Origin: Ectocarpus siliculosus | Lineage: Eukaryota; Sar; Phaeophyceae; Ectocarpales; Ectocarpaceae | Assembly: GCA_000310025.1 (NCBI GenBank) | Contig: FN649739.1 | Span: 1,210,742 to 1,274,741 of the forward strand | DNA length: 64,000 bases | Reading direction: 5' to 3' | Shown here: positions 49,691 to 62,300 of the stretch, one piece after another | Numbering within the stretch: the first letter of the stretch is position 1 | Layout of the letters: each line of letters starts with the position of its first letter | Program-made: the position numbers and the translations under genes | The notes under the pieces: generated by a model | The model's database searches: none | Told to the model about the DNA's origin: nothing | What the model saw: only the letters and a program-made list of their open reading frames with translations

Positions 49691-52519
49691 GCCCCCCTAC
49701 TCGCTGCATTGGCAAGATTACACCCGGACTCATTTAACTACCTTACACATGCATACCCTCTTATACCAAATACCTGAACGCAAGGCTTAGTGATTAACAT
49801 TCCATCCATCTCATGCTTCGTCTTCGCCAAAACACCATGACCATTATACCCGAAACAAAACTCGTTAGAACTCCAACCGGTTTGAAACTCTTCTCCTAAC
49901 CATTAAACCAGAAACACTGCAGAGATTATCCATCGGTCACCCTGGAATTCAACATCGTAGAAAATCCTCAGAAATAGCAATTCAATAGAATCGCACAAAC
50001 GCAAAAAAACAAAACAAAAATAAAGACTCCAGGACTGCTCATTTAGAATTTCAATCGGATAGAAAGTATTCCCAACCAACCATTAAAACAGAAATACCAA
50101 ATATAATGTCAATCGGCCATTCTTGAATTCAAACTCGTAGAAAATCAACTCCTCATATACTCAAATCGAAAGAATCACACAAACAAAAACACAACACAAA
50201 AAACTCCGGGACTGCTCAATTTAAGTTCATCACGTAGTCCCTGTGGAACACAAAATCCCTCTCAGGTAGCGCCTTCGTGAGGAAGTCAGCATGCTGGTAC
50301 TGCGACGCTACATGAATGATCTCTACCTCCTTCTCATCTACCAGTTGTCTGAGGAAGTGATGCCGCACGTCGATGTGCTTCGAGTTGGAATTCGAGATCG
50401 GGTGTTTTGCGATCTGGATAGCACCCTCGTTATCCTCGTACAGTGGAATGCACGGCCGCAACTCCTTCGGCAACATAAAGCGCCAAACCTGCCTCAAAAA
50501 AAGAATCTCCTTCCCCATGTCCGCCATCGCCACGTACTCTGCCTGCGTGGTGGACAAAGTCACACACTTCTGAGTCTTGGAAAACCATGCTATCGCTCCC
50601 CCCGCACACATTACTACTCCCCCTGAAACCGACCTACGATCCGCCGCACGCGAGGCGTAATCCGCGTCGACGAACGTGATCAAAGAAAACCCTGAAATTG
50701 TCCCCTTCTGAAAAGAAATCCCGAAAGAACTAGTCCTAACTGCATATCCTAAGATGCCAAGTGCAGCCTTCCAGTGGATCAACTTGGGTGCACTACAGTA
50801 CCTCGCTACTGCCCTCACCGCATTCGCGATATCCGGCCTAGTCAACAAAGCTATCCATAGCAACGAACCAATCAGCGCGCGAAATGGGTGCTCTACGCTC
50901 GGCTCATTCACATCAAAGTCCCAAAGTCTCCAAGTCGTGGGCAAAGGAATGCTTCCGCCCCACTCCACACCATATCTCTCTCCCAACTCCTTGGTGTATG
51001 TCTCCTGCGAAATCGTCAATCTACCTGCCTCTCTGTCCCTCTCGTAATAGCAACCAGAGTACCACTGCAACTCCCCCAGAGACTTCACCGGTACGTAATC
51101 GCCCAGGTCCTTCCCAAATTGATCACACCTCTCCTTCGTCCCCACTGCAAAAATATCATCTACGTGTACTACTAGAATCAACACTACTTCCCCCCCTTCG
51201 ACTAAGCGAAAAACACATGAATCGGCCATGCACTGCTCGAAACCCAAAGCCAAAAGACACTTCTTCAGCAACGCGTACCACTCCCTAGATGCCTGCCTCA
51301 AACCGTAAAGGCTCTTGTTCAACTGCACAATCTTCCCCGACAACGCACCACATCCTTCCGGCAATCGCATGAAAATGTCTTCCTTGAGAGGGGCCCTCAC
51401 AAACGCCTGATCGATATCGAAATGACACAACTCCAAGTCAAGCTCACACGCCAAAGCTGCCAACATACGAACACTAGACGAAGCTACTGTGGGAGCATAC
51501 AAATCACCAAAGTCAATGTACTCCTTCTGCATATCTCCTCTTGCAACAAGTCTGGTTTTGGCCTTCGTAGGAAAGCCGAACGCATCTACCTTCCAATCAA
51601 ACACAAACTTCGACTTGATACAATTACCGATTGGTTGCTAGGGTCCAACAACCTTGAATGCATCTGCTTCTAGCAACCCAAACACCTCTCTCTTCGTTGC
51701 GTCCATGAACTGGGTGCTGTGCACGCTCTCCTTCGCCTCCTTGAATGTCTGGGGAACCCTGAGGTCCTTGGCGTGGCAGCGCGGCATGTCGGGACGCAGA
51801 AGGGGTGGCTCCATCTCAGAGATAGCTGAATCGAGGTCGTCGCGCGTCGCAAGACGCGCCATGAGCCCGAGCGGAACGCCCCGCTCAGAGGGACCGATCG
51901 ACCATCCATACCCCACGCGTCCCTTCTCGCCCGTGTCCCCCTTAGGCAGGATGCCCTTGCTTCCTCCCGCGTCCCCACTCCGAGCTCGCTGCTCCCCTCC
52001 GCCCCCCTGCTCATCATCCCCCTCCAATCCTGGCCGGAGCATCGTCTTCCCGTTCATGACTCGCCGAGCATCCAGCATGGAGAGGAGGACATCTTCGTTC
52101 GCCTGAGCCAGCAACCCCATGGTGATCTCGGAAGGAGGGAGAGGAGTACTGACGGCCTCGTTCGGCAGAGATGGGAACTGCCGGTCCTCCGAAAGAGTAG
52201 AGAGCTGCTGCTGTGACATGGCGCGCGCATCTCCCCTCGTGCGTCCTCGGACCCGAAGGTCTCCCTTCTCGCCCAGCTGTCTCGAAGCATGGGGCGTCAG
52301 GGGCGTGGCGTACCCCGGTGCGGTCGGCGGCGGTCTGGTCAGCCTGGTTTGGCGTGGTTGCGGCGCTCTTCTTGGCGGGGACTGTTCAGCCTCGATGGGT
52401 GAGGACGACCATTCCGGGAGCGGCGGCGATATCGACGACGACGGCGACGACCCAGCAGCGGCAGCAGCAGCAGAGGACGGAGGTGGAGCAGCGGCGGTCC
52501 CCATCGCATGCGGCCACGG
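49691..52519 (-). mobile_element. Ty1/copia retrotransposon fossil, 3' part of pol
   Basis: The region 51604-50216 (462 codons) encodes a copia reverse transcriptase (RLVARGDMQKEYIDF, HFDIDQAFVRAPL, LNKSLYGLRQASREWY, LVVHVDDIFAVG), the GSLLWIALLTRPDIANAV block and RNase H (FVDADYASRAADRRSVSGG, STTQAEYVAM, KHIDVRHHFLR, HADFLTKALPE). Upstream, to the gap at 52520, is the integrase/RT linker with low-complexity Ala/Ser/Pro sequence and KEAKESVHSTQFMDA. The 5' part is cut off by the gap and an adjacent LINE; the visible coding part is interrupted about once. Age cannot be estimated without the second LTR. It probably sits in an intron of the EML gene. Confidence 0.92.
49900..50225. repeat. Tandem ~180 bp duplication at the 3' end of the copia internal region
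   Basis: CCATTAAACCAGAAA..TCGTAGAAAATCC..GAATCGCACAAACGC..ACTCCAGGACTGCTCA is followed by a second diverged copy: CCATTAAAACAGAAA..TCGTAGAAAATC..GAATCACACAAAC..ACTCCGGGACTGCTCA. The second copy overlaps the end of pol. Confidence 0.8.
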
Positions 52520-52619
52520 NNNNNNNNNNNNNNNNNNNNNNNNNNNNNNNNNNNNNNNNNNNNNNNNNNNNNNNNNNNNNNNNNNNNNNNNNNNNNNNNN
52601 NNNNNNNNNNNNNNNNNNN
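52520..52619. other. Assembly gap (100 N)
   Basis: Placeholder gap between the copia element (minus) and the LINE (plus). The 5' ends of both elements are hidden in it. Confidence 0.99.
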
Positions 52620-55600
52620 GATCTAGACCTCGAAAGACCACCCAGCAAAGACGGATATACGGTCCCTAGCACTGTTGAGAGGGGGATGCTGAGTTTGGCG
52701 GTTGGGAGTTACTGCTGTCGTGAGATCGGGGTAGCTCGTGAACCGCCAGCTTTGGTAGCTGCAAAAAAATGAGACTAGATTCTAACGCCCCGGCTTGGAC
52801 ACCGGGGCCATGCAGCAGCAGAGAGCACGGTGAGGGTGGCGGAGTGACCGCACGCCGTGGGGATATGCCCCAAAGAGAGGAAAGGAGAGAGTCCGGAGCT
52901 GGAGATCCAAACCGCTCCGGGACAAGAAGACAACTCTATGGGAAACAAGGCAAGAACCGGGGTAACTGTCACGTTAGCCCGAATGTTCGCAAGAAAATAG
53001 CAAAAAAACAAAAAATGAGGGGAAGATGGACGAAAAGGGTCGGGCGGCGCGTAGGTTAGCTAAGAGAGCAGCGCGCGCCGCGCGAAAGAGACAGCGGGGT
53101 CAACTTCTTAGGGTAGCAACCTGGAATGTGCGGACTTTGGCTGTAAACGGGGCCAATGGATACGGGCGAGCCTACAGCGTTCTAGACGAGGCAGCGAGAC
53201 AAAACGTATCGGTGGTAGGAATGCAGGAGACACGAAGAGCAGGTCGAACGGAATTTGCAGCAGCGGGTTTCCGGGTGTTCTGCTGTGGCACGGAGACTGG
53301 TGGAGCCCATGGTGTGGAAATAGCCGTCAAAGAGTCACTGTGCAAGACATCCACGTTCACTACGGAGTTTATCGACGAACGCCTTATGGCCATGAGGTTT
53401 ATGTTGGCAGGCCACCGTGGAGCGGTCAACTTCGTAGCCGCGTATGCTCCAACCGAACCTTCAACCGCAGACAGCAAGCGCGTGTTCTGGGGAAAACTTG
53501 ACAGTCTCGTGCGGACGATCCCTTCCAAAGAATGTATGTATGTCCTGATGGACGCAATGCGCGGACGGGAGATAGGTTGGACGGAGGGGACGGAAGGGTA
53601 ATAGGAATGTACGGGCGTGATGAGCTCAACGATGGCATGCTACTGTTGAATTTCGCAACGGAAAGCAGGCTAGCTCTCACGAACACATTCTTTGAGACAC
53701 GCAAGGGTGATATATGGCACACATACAACGGTGTGTCGGGAACCGATTGCAAGCGCCTTGACTACATCCTGACAAGGCAGGCACATCACGGCCGAGTATC
53801 TAACGTGGTTTTCATCCCCCAGCCGGTTCGCCCAGTCAAAGCAGACTCAGACCACAAGATGGTAGTAGCCACCGCCAACCTCGGTGGCAGGCTTGCCCAC
53901 AACCGTGCAGTCCGGACTAAACCGAAACAGAAGAAATTCAACCGACGGGAATTGCAGTTCGAAGCCGCACGGTGTGCGGTGACTAATCGGTTCCTCCTCA
54001 GCCTCGACACACGACTGGACGAGCGAACAACCACTGCCGGGGAATTGGCGACCTACTTTACCAATGCTCTCCTCGAAGCACCGCGGACGACCCTAGGGGA
54101 GGAACCGCGGAGACGCCGCACGCAGGAGTGGTGTGAGACCCCAGAGACGAGAGCAGTGCTGAGGAGGCCCTTACCAAACGGCGGGAAGCGCGTCGAGCGA
54201 TGAGGGGCAATTGGAACTCAGCAACGTGGAGGGCTCTGAAAGCAGCGTGTAAGGGAGTGGCTACAGCAGTCAAAACGGTCATTTATGCCCACCTGGACGG
54301 ATATGTGACTGAACTCGAAGCAATCTACAAAGAACGCGACATGCAAGGACTGTACCAACACCTCAAGAGATCAGTGGGCCTCAGCGGGAGACAAGCGGGG
54401 GGACAGCAGTTCGTCGCGGATGAGAACGGCGTGTTGCTCCGGAACAGGGACGACATCCTCCAGCGGTGGGCGAGATTCTTCAGCACCCTGCTCAACACCA
54501 AATCCCCTACCCTGAACCCAGACATCATCGAACGAGTGACGCAGCGGCCAGCGACACGTGACACTCAACGGTTGGGCGAGGAGGTGAAACGGGCAACGAA
54601 AGGCCTCAAGAACTGGAAGGCACCCGGCCATGACTTCCTCCCTGCCGAGTTGCTCAAGATCGCTGACGACGAACCCTTCGTCCTGGGGCACCTCTAAACC
54701 ATCCTCGTAAAGGTGTGGAACGGAGGAGATATTCCGCAAGGGTGGAAGGATGCAACCATCAAGGTGCTGTACCAGAAGGGTGACCGGTCCAATTGCAACA
54801 ACTACAGGGGGATTTCGCTACTACCTCACGTAGGCAAGGTCCCCATCAATATCAGCACCAACCGTCTAAGCGCCTTCTGCGAAGCCAACAATATCCTCCC
54901 CGAGGAACAGTGCGGATTTCGACCCGAGCGATCCGCCGTCGACGTACTGTTCGTCGTGCGCCGCCTCCAGGAGCTGGGGCGGAGAACAAAATACCGCTCT
55001 ACATGTGCTTCGTCGACTTCAAGAAGGCGTTATGATTCGGTGGACCGAGAGATGCTATGGAAAGTGCTGGCCAGGGCCGGGATTCCCGCGAAGCTGATCA
55101 AAGTCATCCACCAATTCCATGATGGAATGCGGGCCCGGGTGCGCATGGACGACGGAGAACTATCGGGCTGGTTCTTCGTGACACAGGGCGCGCGACAAGG
55201 ATGTGTGCTATCCCCGCTGCTGTTCAACATCTTCTTCGCCGAGGTCCTCGAGGTCGTTGTCATCCGATTCAGCGAGGATGATGCTATTCTGCGGAGCCTG
55301 GTGTGCTTGGAGGAGGGAAAGACGGAAGCGGGGGGGGCGGAGGAGACACCCCTTGACCGAGTACGGAGGGCAGTATGGGGGATGCTATATGTCGATGATG
55401 CCGGCGTCGTATCGAGGTCTGCAGAAGGACTGACGAGAATGATTACCATAGTCGTTGAGGCGTTCGGGGAGTTCGGGCCGACGGTATCGGAGAAGAAGAC
55501 GGAGACGCTCCTGATGAGCGCGAAGGACAAGCCGACTACAACACCACAGCCCCCCCCCGCCTCCACCGCTGACCATCAAAGCCGCGGGACAGAAATACGC

Positions 55601-56479
55601 CCAGACGACCGAGTTCCGGTACCTCGGTGGCCTCGTCAACGAACATGGCGACCTCACTCGGGAGATCAACTACAGAAGCAGAGGAGCGTGGGCGTGCCTC
55701 AGGCGATATGGCCGGGGGCTCTTCGACAGACCGAAAGCGCCATTCCGACTCAAGATCCGCCTCCTCCAGGCGGAGGCGATGGGGGCACTGCTGTACGGCC
55801 GCATGACATGGTCACCACTCAGCCGCCACTACCAGACGCTGCGGTCGATACACCACCGACTGCTCCTTCGAGTTATCGAGTACAAGCGCAAGAAAGACAC
55901 CTACCGGCAGCTTCCTACGCCCAGACGCTGAAGAGGGTCGGATGCCAGAGCGTTGAAGCCACGATCTGACAACGACGCCTACTGTTCGCGGGAGCATTGG
56001 CAAGGCAGCCGGACAGGCGACTCCCGAAACGACTGATGCTCGGCGAACTGGCGGGGGGGGAGGAGCGACTTAGGCGGGGACAGGAACAGAACTGGCCGAA
56101 GTGTGTGCTCGATGACTGAAGGCATTCGGGGCCGACCACGGATCTACGAAAACCAATCCATGTTGTCTCGGAATCCCGATACCGAAAGACACGGCACCGA
56201 AGTTAAAGTGGACGGAAGCCGCGAAGGTGGAGGGGGGAGTACCCTGGCATGCGGCGGTGCTGCAGGGAGCTGAGAGGTTCATGACCTCCTGGCACAAGAA
56301 GAAAGAAGAGGCCAGCCGACAACGAGCGCTCAAACGAGACCACAAGCCAACAACCAATGGGGCGGGGAGGGGGGCAGGAGACGGACGAGACGGCGAGGGA
56401 AGAAAGTAAACGAGAAGAGACGGACCGAGTGGCGTGATACGTGCCGGATTGAATTTCTTTTAGCCAATTCCCCCCCCCC
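52620..56479 (+). mobile_element. LINE-1 family, copy B (non-LTR retrotransposon, nearly full length)
   Basis: APE endonuclease at ~53107-53860: VATWNVRTLA, VVGMQETRR, VAAYAPTE, then after one frameshift near 53550 NARTG, RLDYILTR and SDHKMVVATANL. Linker 53900-54690. Reverse transcriptase ~54600-55480: [69 protein letters not shown] and YVDDAGVVSR. A Pro/Thr spacer follows, then the C-terminal GGVPWHAAVLQGAERFMTSW. Breaks occur near 53550, 54190, 54697 and in the C-terminal part, so the copy is inactive, but it is less decayed than copy A. The 3' end finishes TTTTAGCCAATT followed by a 10-nt poly(C). The 5' start is obscured by the gap. Confidence 0.92.
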
Positions 56480-57417
56480 GACGCTGCACCATTGCACCAA
56501 CCCCCCACTAGTGATGACGCCATTACCATGTATCGCTGGTTGATGGCCATGTTTGCGTGTTTGCTCGTTCGTTCGTTAGTGATCTCTCCACCGTGTGCCT
56601 TATTCTGCCTCGTATTTCTTGTTGTTGAACCAAGGGGGTGTACCTCTTTCTCTCTGGCCCGTGATGCTGACTCCTAGTCTCAGTTGTTACCTCGCATAGC
56701 GCGCAGAGGGAGCGGAGGACTCCAGAATATCTGTCGTTGATTTCTATTGACATGCGGACCCCTCGGGGCCAGTTTGTTTGAGCGTACCTTTTTAGGGTAA
56801 GTTAGCCTGTGGCCACGGGAATCGACCGCGTCAAGTGTTGGATCACTACGGACATATGAAGGTACTGGGTAGAGAGAGATCGGAATGGTTTTTAATGTGA
56901 AGACAACAACAACAACAACAACCCCACCATTGGGGCAGGTTGGGGCAACAGATATATCTTGCCCATCAGCCATGGCTGCACCAAACCTGAACTGTTTCGG
57001 CTGTACGATGGATCTCGCGATAGCCCCACAATGTTGCAACACAGTCGTGCATGTCCTGCCTCCATTGGTGCCTTGTGGGCAGAGATACAGCCGGGGGGGC
57101 GCATAGAAACTAATCCCCCCCCCCGGGGGGGGATTTAGACACGCGGAAAAGAAAAAATTGTACGGAAACCTAACCGGGATACAGACGATCGACCCCGATC
57201 AAAAGGGATGAACGAACGAAAGACCCTGGAAGAGAGACAAGAAAAAGATAAATACAAAGGAACCAAGAAGGAAGATAGACAGGTCATCTTCCAACGCACC
57301 AGTCCACCGGAAACAACGAAATAGATACTGTAGATAGGCTACAACGTAGTACGTGCGCGACACCAAACGAATGACTGACTTACGACGACGACAACATCAC
57401 TTCGGGGGCACTGCGAC
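56480..57417. other. No gene recognised
   Basis: Short frames only. At 57105-57135 an ACTAATC + poly(C)/poly(G) junction (CCCCCCCCCCGGGGGGGGGA) resembles the poly(C) 3' ends of the neighbouring LINEs and may mark another insertion end. Confidence 0.4.
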
Positions 57418-58065
57418 GGGGGGGGGGGCGTACTCTTATGGTCTGCATGCCTTGGCGGTTAAACCATTGACCACGCGTCCTCAAGAGGACGGAGGATTGT
57501 TCCCACAGGACCGATCACCGATGGCCAATCGTTCCTTCCTACTTTGCCAAAGGTGGCTCAAGATGTCTTCCCTAGTCTATCTACCATCTATCCTATCGAC
57601 ATCACTTCCTGTCTTTTTCAACCCACTTCCTGTGCCCCAGTACAGCTACCGTCTTCTCCTGGCAATCCCATGCCTTAAACATCTCCCTGTACATTCCTTC
57701 TACTTTTTCTGACTCAGTCATGTACACTTCCCTCTGCTTCTTGTACAACCGACATTCCGCAACTACATGGACACGGTCTTCGCACTCGGAGCCGCAATCA
57801 CAATTGAACTTGTCGTGTTCATCGTCTACCTTCCTATATCTTCGTCTACGTTCTCGAAGGCCAATGTCCCCGGCCCTGAATTTGACCAGCGTTGTCCCTG
57901 CATTCATTGGTACATGTAGATACTCCTTGAATCCCATTCCTTCTTTCAACATTCCGTACATTTTGAGGTCCTCCTTATCCTTGGGTTCTTTGGTTAGAAA
58001 ATGTTCTTCTCTCTCGGCGAAAGCAACATATATCTCCTCCTTGAACCCCTTTAGACCCTCCGAGA
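57418..58065 (-). mobile_element. LINE-2 family 3' fragment, copy C (best preserved)
   Basis: A minus frame, stop near 57602, encodes LVKFRAGDIGLRERRRRY, then a cysteine cluster FNCDCGSECEDRVHVVAECR with LYKKQRE, which resembles the zinc-knuckle tail after the RT of non-LTR elements (C..C...E...H.L.EC..Y...R). Downstream the 3' region contains the ACCATTGACCACGCG block shared with 18286, 40961 and 41789, and ends GAGTACG + poly(C) (poly(G) on plus, 57418-57428). The RT itself is missing. The 5' end abuts the poly(C) tail of the LINE-1 copy at 58066. Confidence 0.7.
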
Positions 58066-59228
58066 GGGGGGGGGGGGGGTTAGCGACACGATGGGAAAAA
58101 AATAATTGTATGGGGATACGTCTGGCGGGTATCCTGCCATCGCCTCCACCATCAGTCCGGAACATATCTCTCTATCCGTTCAGCCATCTCCGTCCTGCTC
58201 TCTTCGGCTGCAGTCGAGTCTTCCGTCTTTCGACGTCCCCCCCCCCCCCGAGTTCCCTTCCCCCCCTGCCCTGCTGTCTTTTTGTCTTCTTGGCCTTCTG
58301 TCCGGTGTATTTCTTGTTCCGTTCCTCCGCGCGCAGTATGTTTAGCTTCTCTTGCTCCTCGTTCCATTTGACCACGAACTTCTCTGCTCCCTCCATCACC
58401 CCTTTGTACCACGGCACCCCTTTCTCCACCTTCGTGCGATAGGCCAAAAGCCACGCGGTATCCCGAACGTCCTCAGGTCGTCACCCGTGGATTCGGCATT
58501 GGCACCGAACTCTACGGAAGTCGTCCTTCAAGCAGAACACCCAATTATTTCCGGGCGCCCGCTGTTTGGGTCCTTCCCCCCAACGATATCTCCGAACAGC
58601 AACCGCTTTGGGCTGCGCCCGTCTGGTTGTCTGGTCGATGCTCCAGCAAACAGTAGTCACCATTGTCGGACAGTACCCTCCACGCTGCTTTGGCATCCGA
58701 CCTTTTTCAGGGCTTGGGGGCACGAGAGCTGGCGATATTGGCCGCGCGTGCGGCGGAGCCAATAACCCGTAGCGGAAGATGGTAGTGCGTACTCGTCAGC
58801 AGGTCGTAGTGCTTGCGGCGCGGGGCCAACGTCGTGCGGCGCGGGGCCCACGTCATGCATGCGTACAGCAGGGCCTTCATGCCTTCCGCTTTTAGGAGCC
58901 GGGTCTTAAGTCCCCACGGTGCTGTCGGTCTGTCGAAGAGCTCCCGGGCGTACTTCCGGAGACACGCCCACGCTGCTCTGCTCCGTTGGTTGATTTCCTG
59001 CGTGAGTTCAGCATCTTCTCTAACCCGGCTACCCAGGTATCGGACTCCGCTGTCTGGGCGTACTTCTGTCCCGCTGCTTCGATCACCAGCGGTACCGTAG
59101 GTGGTGGGGGTGGCGGGGGCGGCGCCCCCTTCTTCGGTTTCTTCTCCGGCACCTTCATCAGGAGAGTCTCTGTCTTCGTCTCCGACACTGTCAGTCCGAA
59201 TGCTCCAAACGCTTCCACGATACTGTTA
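58066..59228 (-). mobile_element. LINE-1 family, copy C (5'-truncated)
   Basis: Minus-strand sequence homologous to the 3' third of copies A and B: VEAFGAFGLTVSE, KKPKKGAPPPPPPPP, IEAAGQKYAQTAE, a DYCLLA..RQPDGR..LLFGDIVGGKDP-like block, NWVFCLKDD, then VEKGVPWYKGVMEGAEKF with a charged tail. It ends in poly(C) (plus-strand G-tract 58066-58079). Several frameshifts. Truncated at ~59228 within the region following the YADD box. Confidence 0.8.
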
Positions 59229-59331
59229 CTTATTCGAGCATCTCACACTTCAACAACAGCGAGAGAGACTGATCGAGGGCCGACGGTGGAGACGCCTGCC
59301 TGCAGTCGAAACCCGTCCTGTGGACGTATCT

Positions 59332-59362
59332 TAGGGTTACGGTTACGGTTACGGTTACGGTG
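59332..59362. repeat. Telomere-like array TTAGGG(TTACGG)4
   Basis: One TTAGGG unit is followed by four TTACGG units and GGTGGGGTTAG. This is a short interstitial array, 100 bp beyond the truncated 5' end of LINE-1 copy C. Confidence 0.8.
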
Positions 59363-62300
59363 GGGTTAGCAGTATATCCAAGAGGAACTCACGTACTCAC
59401 TACTCCTCCCCCCCGGCACGAAGAAAAGCACACATGGGGACGAAGGTGTGTGGGGGGAAAATAATATACCCTGGTACCACGTGATTTTGAGAGGTTTCTC
59501 CCCCAGCCATCAACACTGCGTAGACTACAAGGAAGGGAGCTCCGCCCGCCCCCGTCTGGGCTTCAAGCCCGCACATAGGCACGAGGAAAAAATGCCAAGA
59601 AAACAGCCGCTCTGTTGTGCGTATGTATGTGATGACTGGGACGTACATAGTACATGTGCTTCGAGTGGGTGCACGAGACGTCAATAGGATGGCTTACGGC
59701 TCCTAAAACACGTCGTTGGATGCCCATGGGACACGTCCGTGCCCATGGGACGCCCATGGAACGTTCGGACGCCCACGGGGTGTTTTGGGACGCCAATGGG
59801 GCGGCAACACAAGGAAGTGGTGGGAGATCATGGGGCATCGTGGGAAGTAGGACGTTAGGACACCAACGCTTACGTGGAACTTCCATGGAAACACCAAGCA
59901 TGTCAGGACCAGCTCTTGTATTGTTTGGTATTTTCTTTCTGGATACTTTCCTGTGAACAACCGTGCCTGCCATAGGACCGAGGTTTGGCGCTTTCGGGGG
60001 TACTTGTTGCGTGAAAATAGGCATCAGGAGTCCCTCCTTTGAGCTTATTGGGGTCGTTTGTCCGATGCTTTTGTCAACGAAGCGGGTGCTCTACAGAAAA
60101 TAATGATAACATATCATATCTGAGCGAAAGAGAATATGTTAAGGATATTTGGAGGTATCGGTGGCCATCCTTTATCTACATATAACGAGCCTCCTCAGTT
60201 TCCCATTGAACGAATCGTACACCCACACCCAATCACCGTTAGCGTAAACCGGTAGCTTGTGTGGCAACGTATCAGACCGTTTCGAGTGTCTTGGTTCCAT
60301 AGGGGAAACCGTGAGTGCTTGTTGTTCGCGCGATACAGCTCGTAGGAGCGCCGTTGCCGATCAGCGGCAAGGTTTTAGTACTCGAGGTGGTTGCGGGCAA
60401 GCGCCTGGTGACGATGAGAGAAGTTAATGTTCTCAGAAACGGTCTGCCAAGGTTCCAACTTTCATTCTAAGGCCCGTGCAGATGCTGACTCTCAGGTACT
60501 CAAGAAGGAGAAGCTATTCTTCCTGCCATTGGACAGGTCCTACGTAGATCCTCGCAGGCGGTCCTTGCGCCAAGGCTCCGGATGGCTGACCGTACCTGAC
60601 GAACTCCTGTACTTGGACCTTCCCTCCGACATGTCGAGGGCGGGTGCCAAGCGCCGAGTTTCAGTTGCTCGTTGCAAACACTGTGCACGAACCCGCACAA
60701 CGTCGACGACATGTCTCTTTTTTCGTTGCCTGCCGTACCATGATTGTCGCCGACGATGTTTCTGCGCCGGGCTAGAGGTCGAGAAAGTCACGGGACACCA
60801 GTCGGTTCGTGGACGTGGTGACTGACGTCATCGCCATCATGTACGAAACCCCCCCGGAAAGGCCTCATGCGCCCCTCTTGGGAACGTGAACACTCCCGCG
60901 AACAGATTGAAATTCGTCCTTTCATTGGGCTGGGAGCCCCAACACCAGCAGGGTAACCAACCATCTGTACGGGCGCATGCGCATTGGCGCACCGGAACGT
61001 GAATTGCCTCGCATCGACGGCGAGCGGTCTTCTTGGCCTGGGTAAGGCTATGTTCCACGATGATTGGGCCGGTCGTTTCCGCAACACCATGCTGCCCGTT
61101 GACACACATTCCCACTACAAAAGCCCCAAGACGCTCGGTGGTGGCTGTAGGGAAAATCTCCGGGCATACTCAAATCCAAATGTCTTCTTCCTTCGCTTCC
61201 TGGACGACCCGGGGACCTGTCTTTACTACACCCTCTCTCATTCGCGCTACACGATAGCTTTGGGAGCTATGTGTATCTTAGTGCTTTCAGCTGATGCACC
61301 GTAGTAGTTCTTTCAAGCGAGGTATCTCCCGCGATCTAGACGATTCCGTGGAACTGACACATGTCACCCCTGGCGATAGTTCCTCCCATTCTCGCGGTGC
61401 CTCTGGCTGGTCAGAATCCTGGATTTGTTTTTCTGCGTTCTTTTGCTCACCTTCTCAATTGCTTTGAGGCTGGCTGTTGCTCCTTGGTGCTCTTCCGCTC
61501 GCCCTCTCAATTCCTTGGATACTGCCTCTTGTGTTTTACGAAATTCGAAATCCCCCTCCTCCGATAGTAATGCACTCGGTAGCTTGTCGATGTTTTTCTC
61601 TTGAATACTTGCTTTTCGACGCATCCTGAGGTTGTTTTGTCATTTCCCCCCCCCCCTGTGATATCACCTCCAACCTGTGGCTTGCCTATTTGCTATTTCT
61701 ATGCGACGTCGTGTTCGCGTCGTGGTGTTCCTTTCGTTCTGTCCAAATTTCCGCCCGCATGCAACGGCCGAGAAAGTTATCCTGGTATTTGTTTTCGTTA
61801 TTTCGCAATGGCCCCCTTGAACTGTTGTTGTGTCCATGTTCTTCGCACGCACCCCTCGTAGCTGCACGCCCGTTTTTTCGTGACACACGTATGTTTCAGA
61901 GGCGCTTGGTCGATTTTCTTGTCAGTTTGACTTTCTTGCGCCGTTCTTCACCGGGAAGCAAACCCCCTCTTTCGGTGCGTTGTTTCGGCTACGGGTCAAC
62001 CAACACTTTTCATGTCAGTTGCATGCCGATCCAGGCTAAATTTTCGTTTGGATTCTATTCTTTCAAGTGCTCGCGAAGCACCCCCCTTCCGTCAAGTTTT
62101 GGAATACTTGAGAGTGAGCACTTGAGCAGTTGGTTCGTGCGAGATCGTTTGTGGTTGTTCCCTTGGCGATTTCGTGACGCCGTGTTACGGTCTTTTCAGT
62201 GCGAATGGTTTGGTTGTTTATCGCACCACGTGTGCCTTTTCCCGATTTGTCCTCCGGCTCTGCCATCACCGACGACCACCCTGTTTCGCTTCCTAAATAT

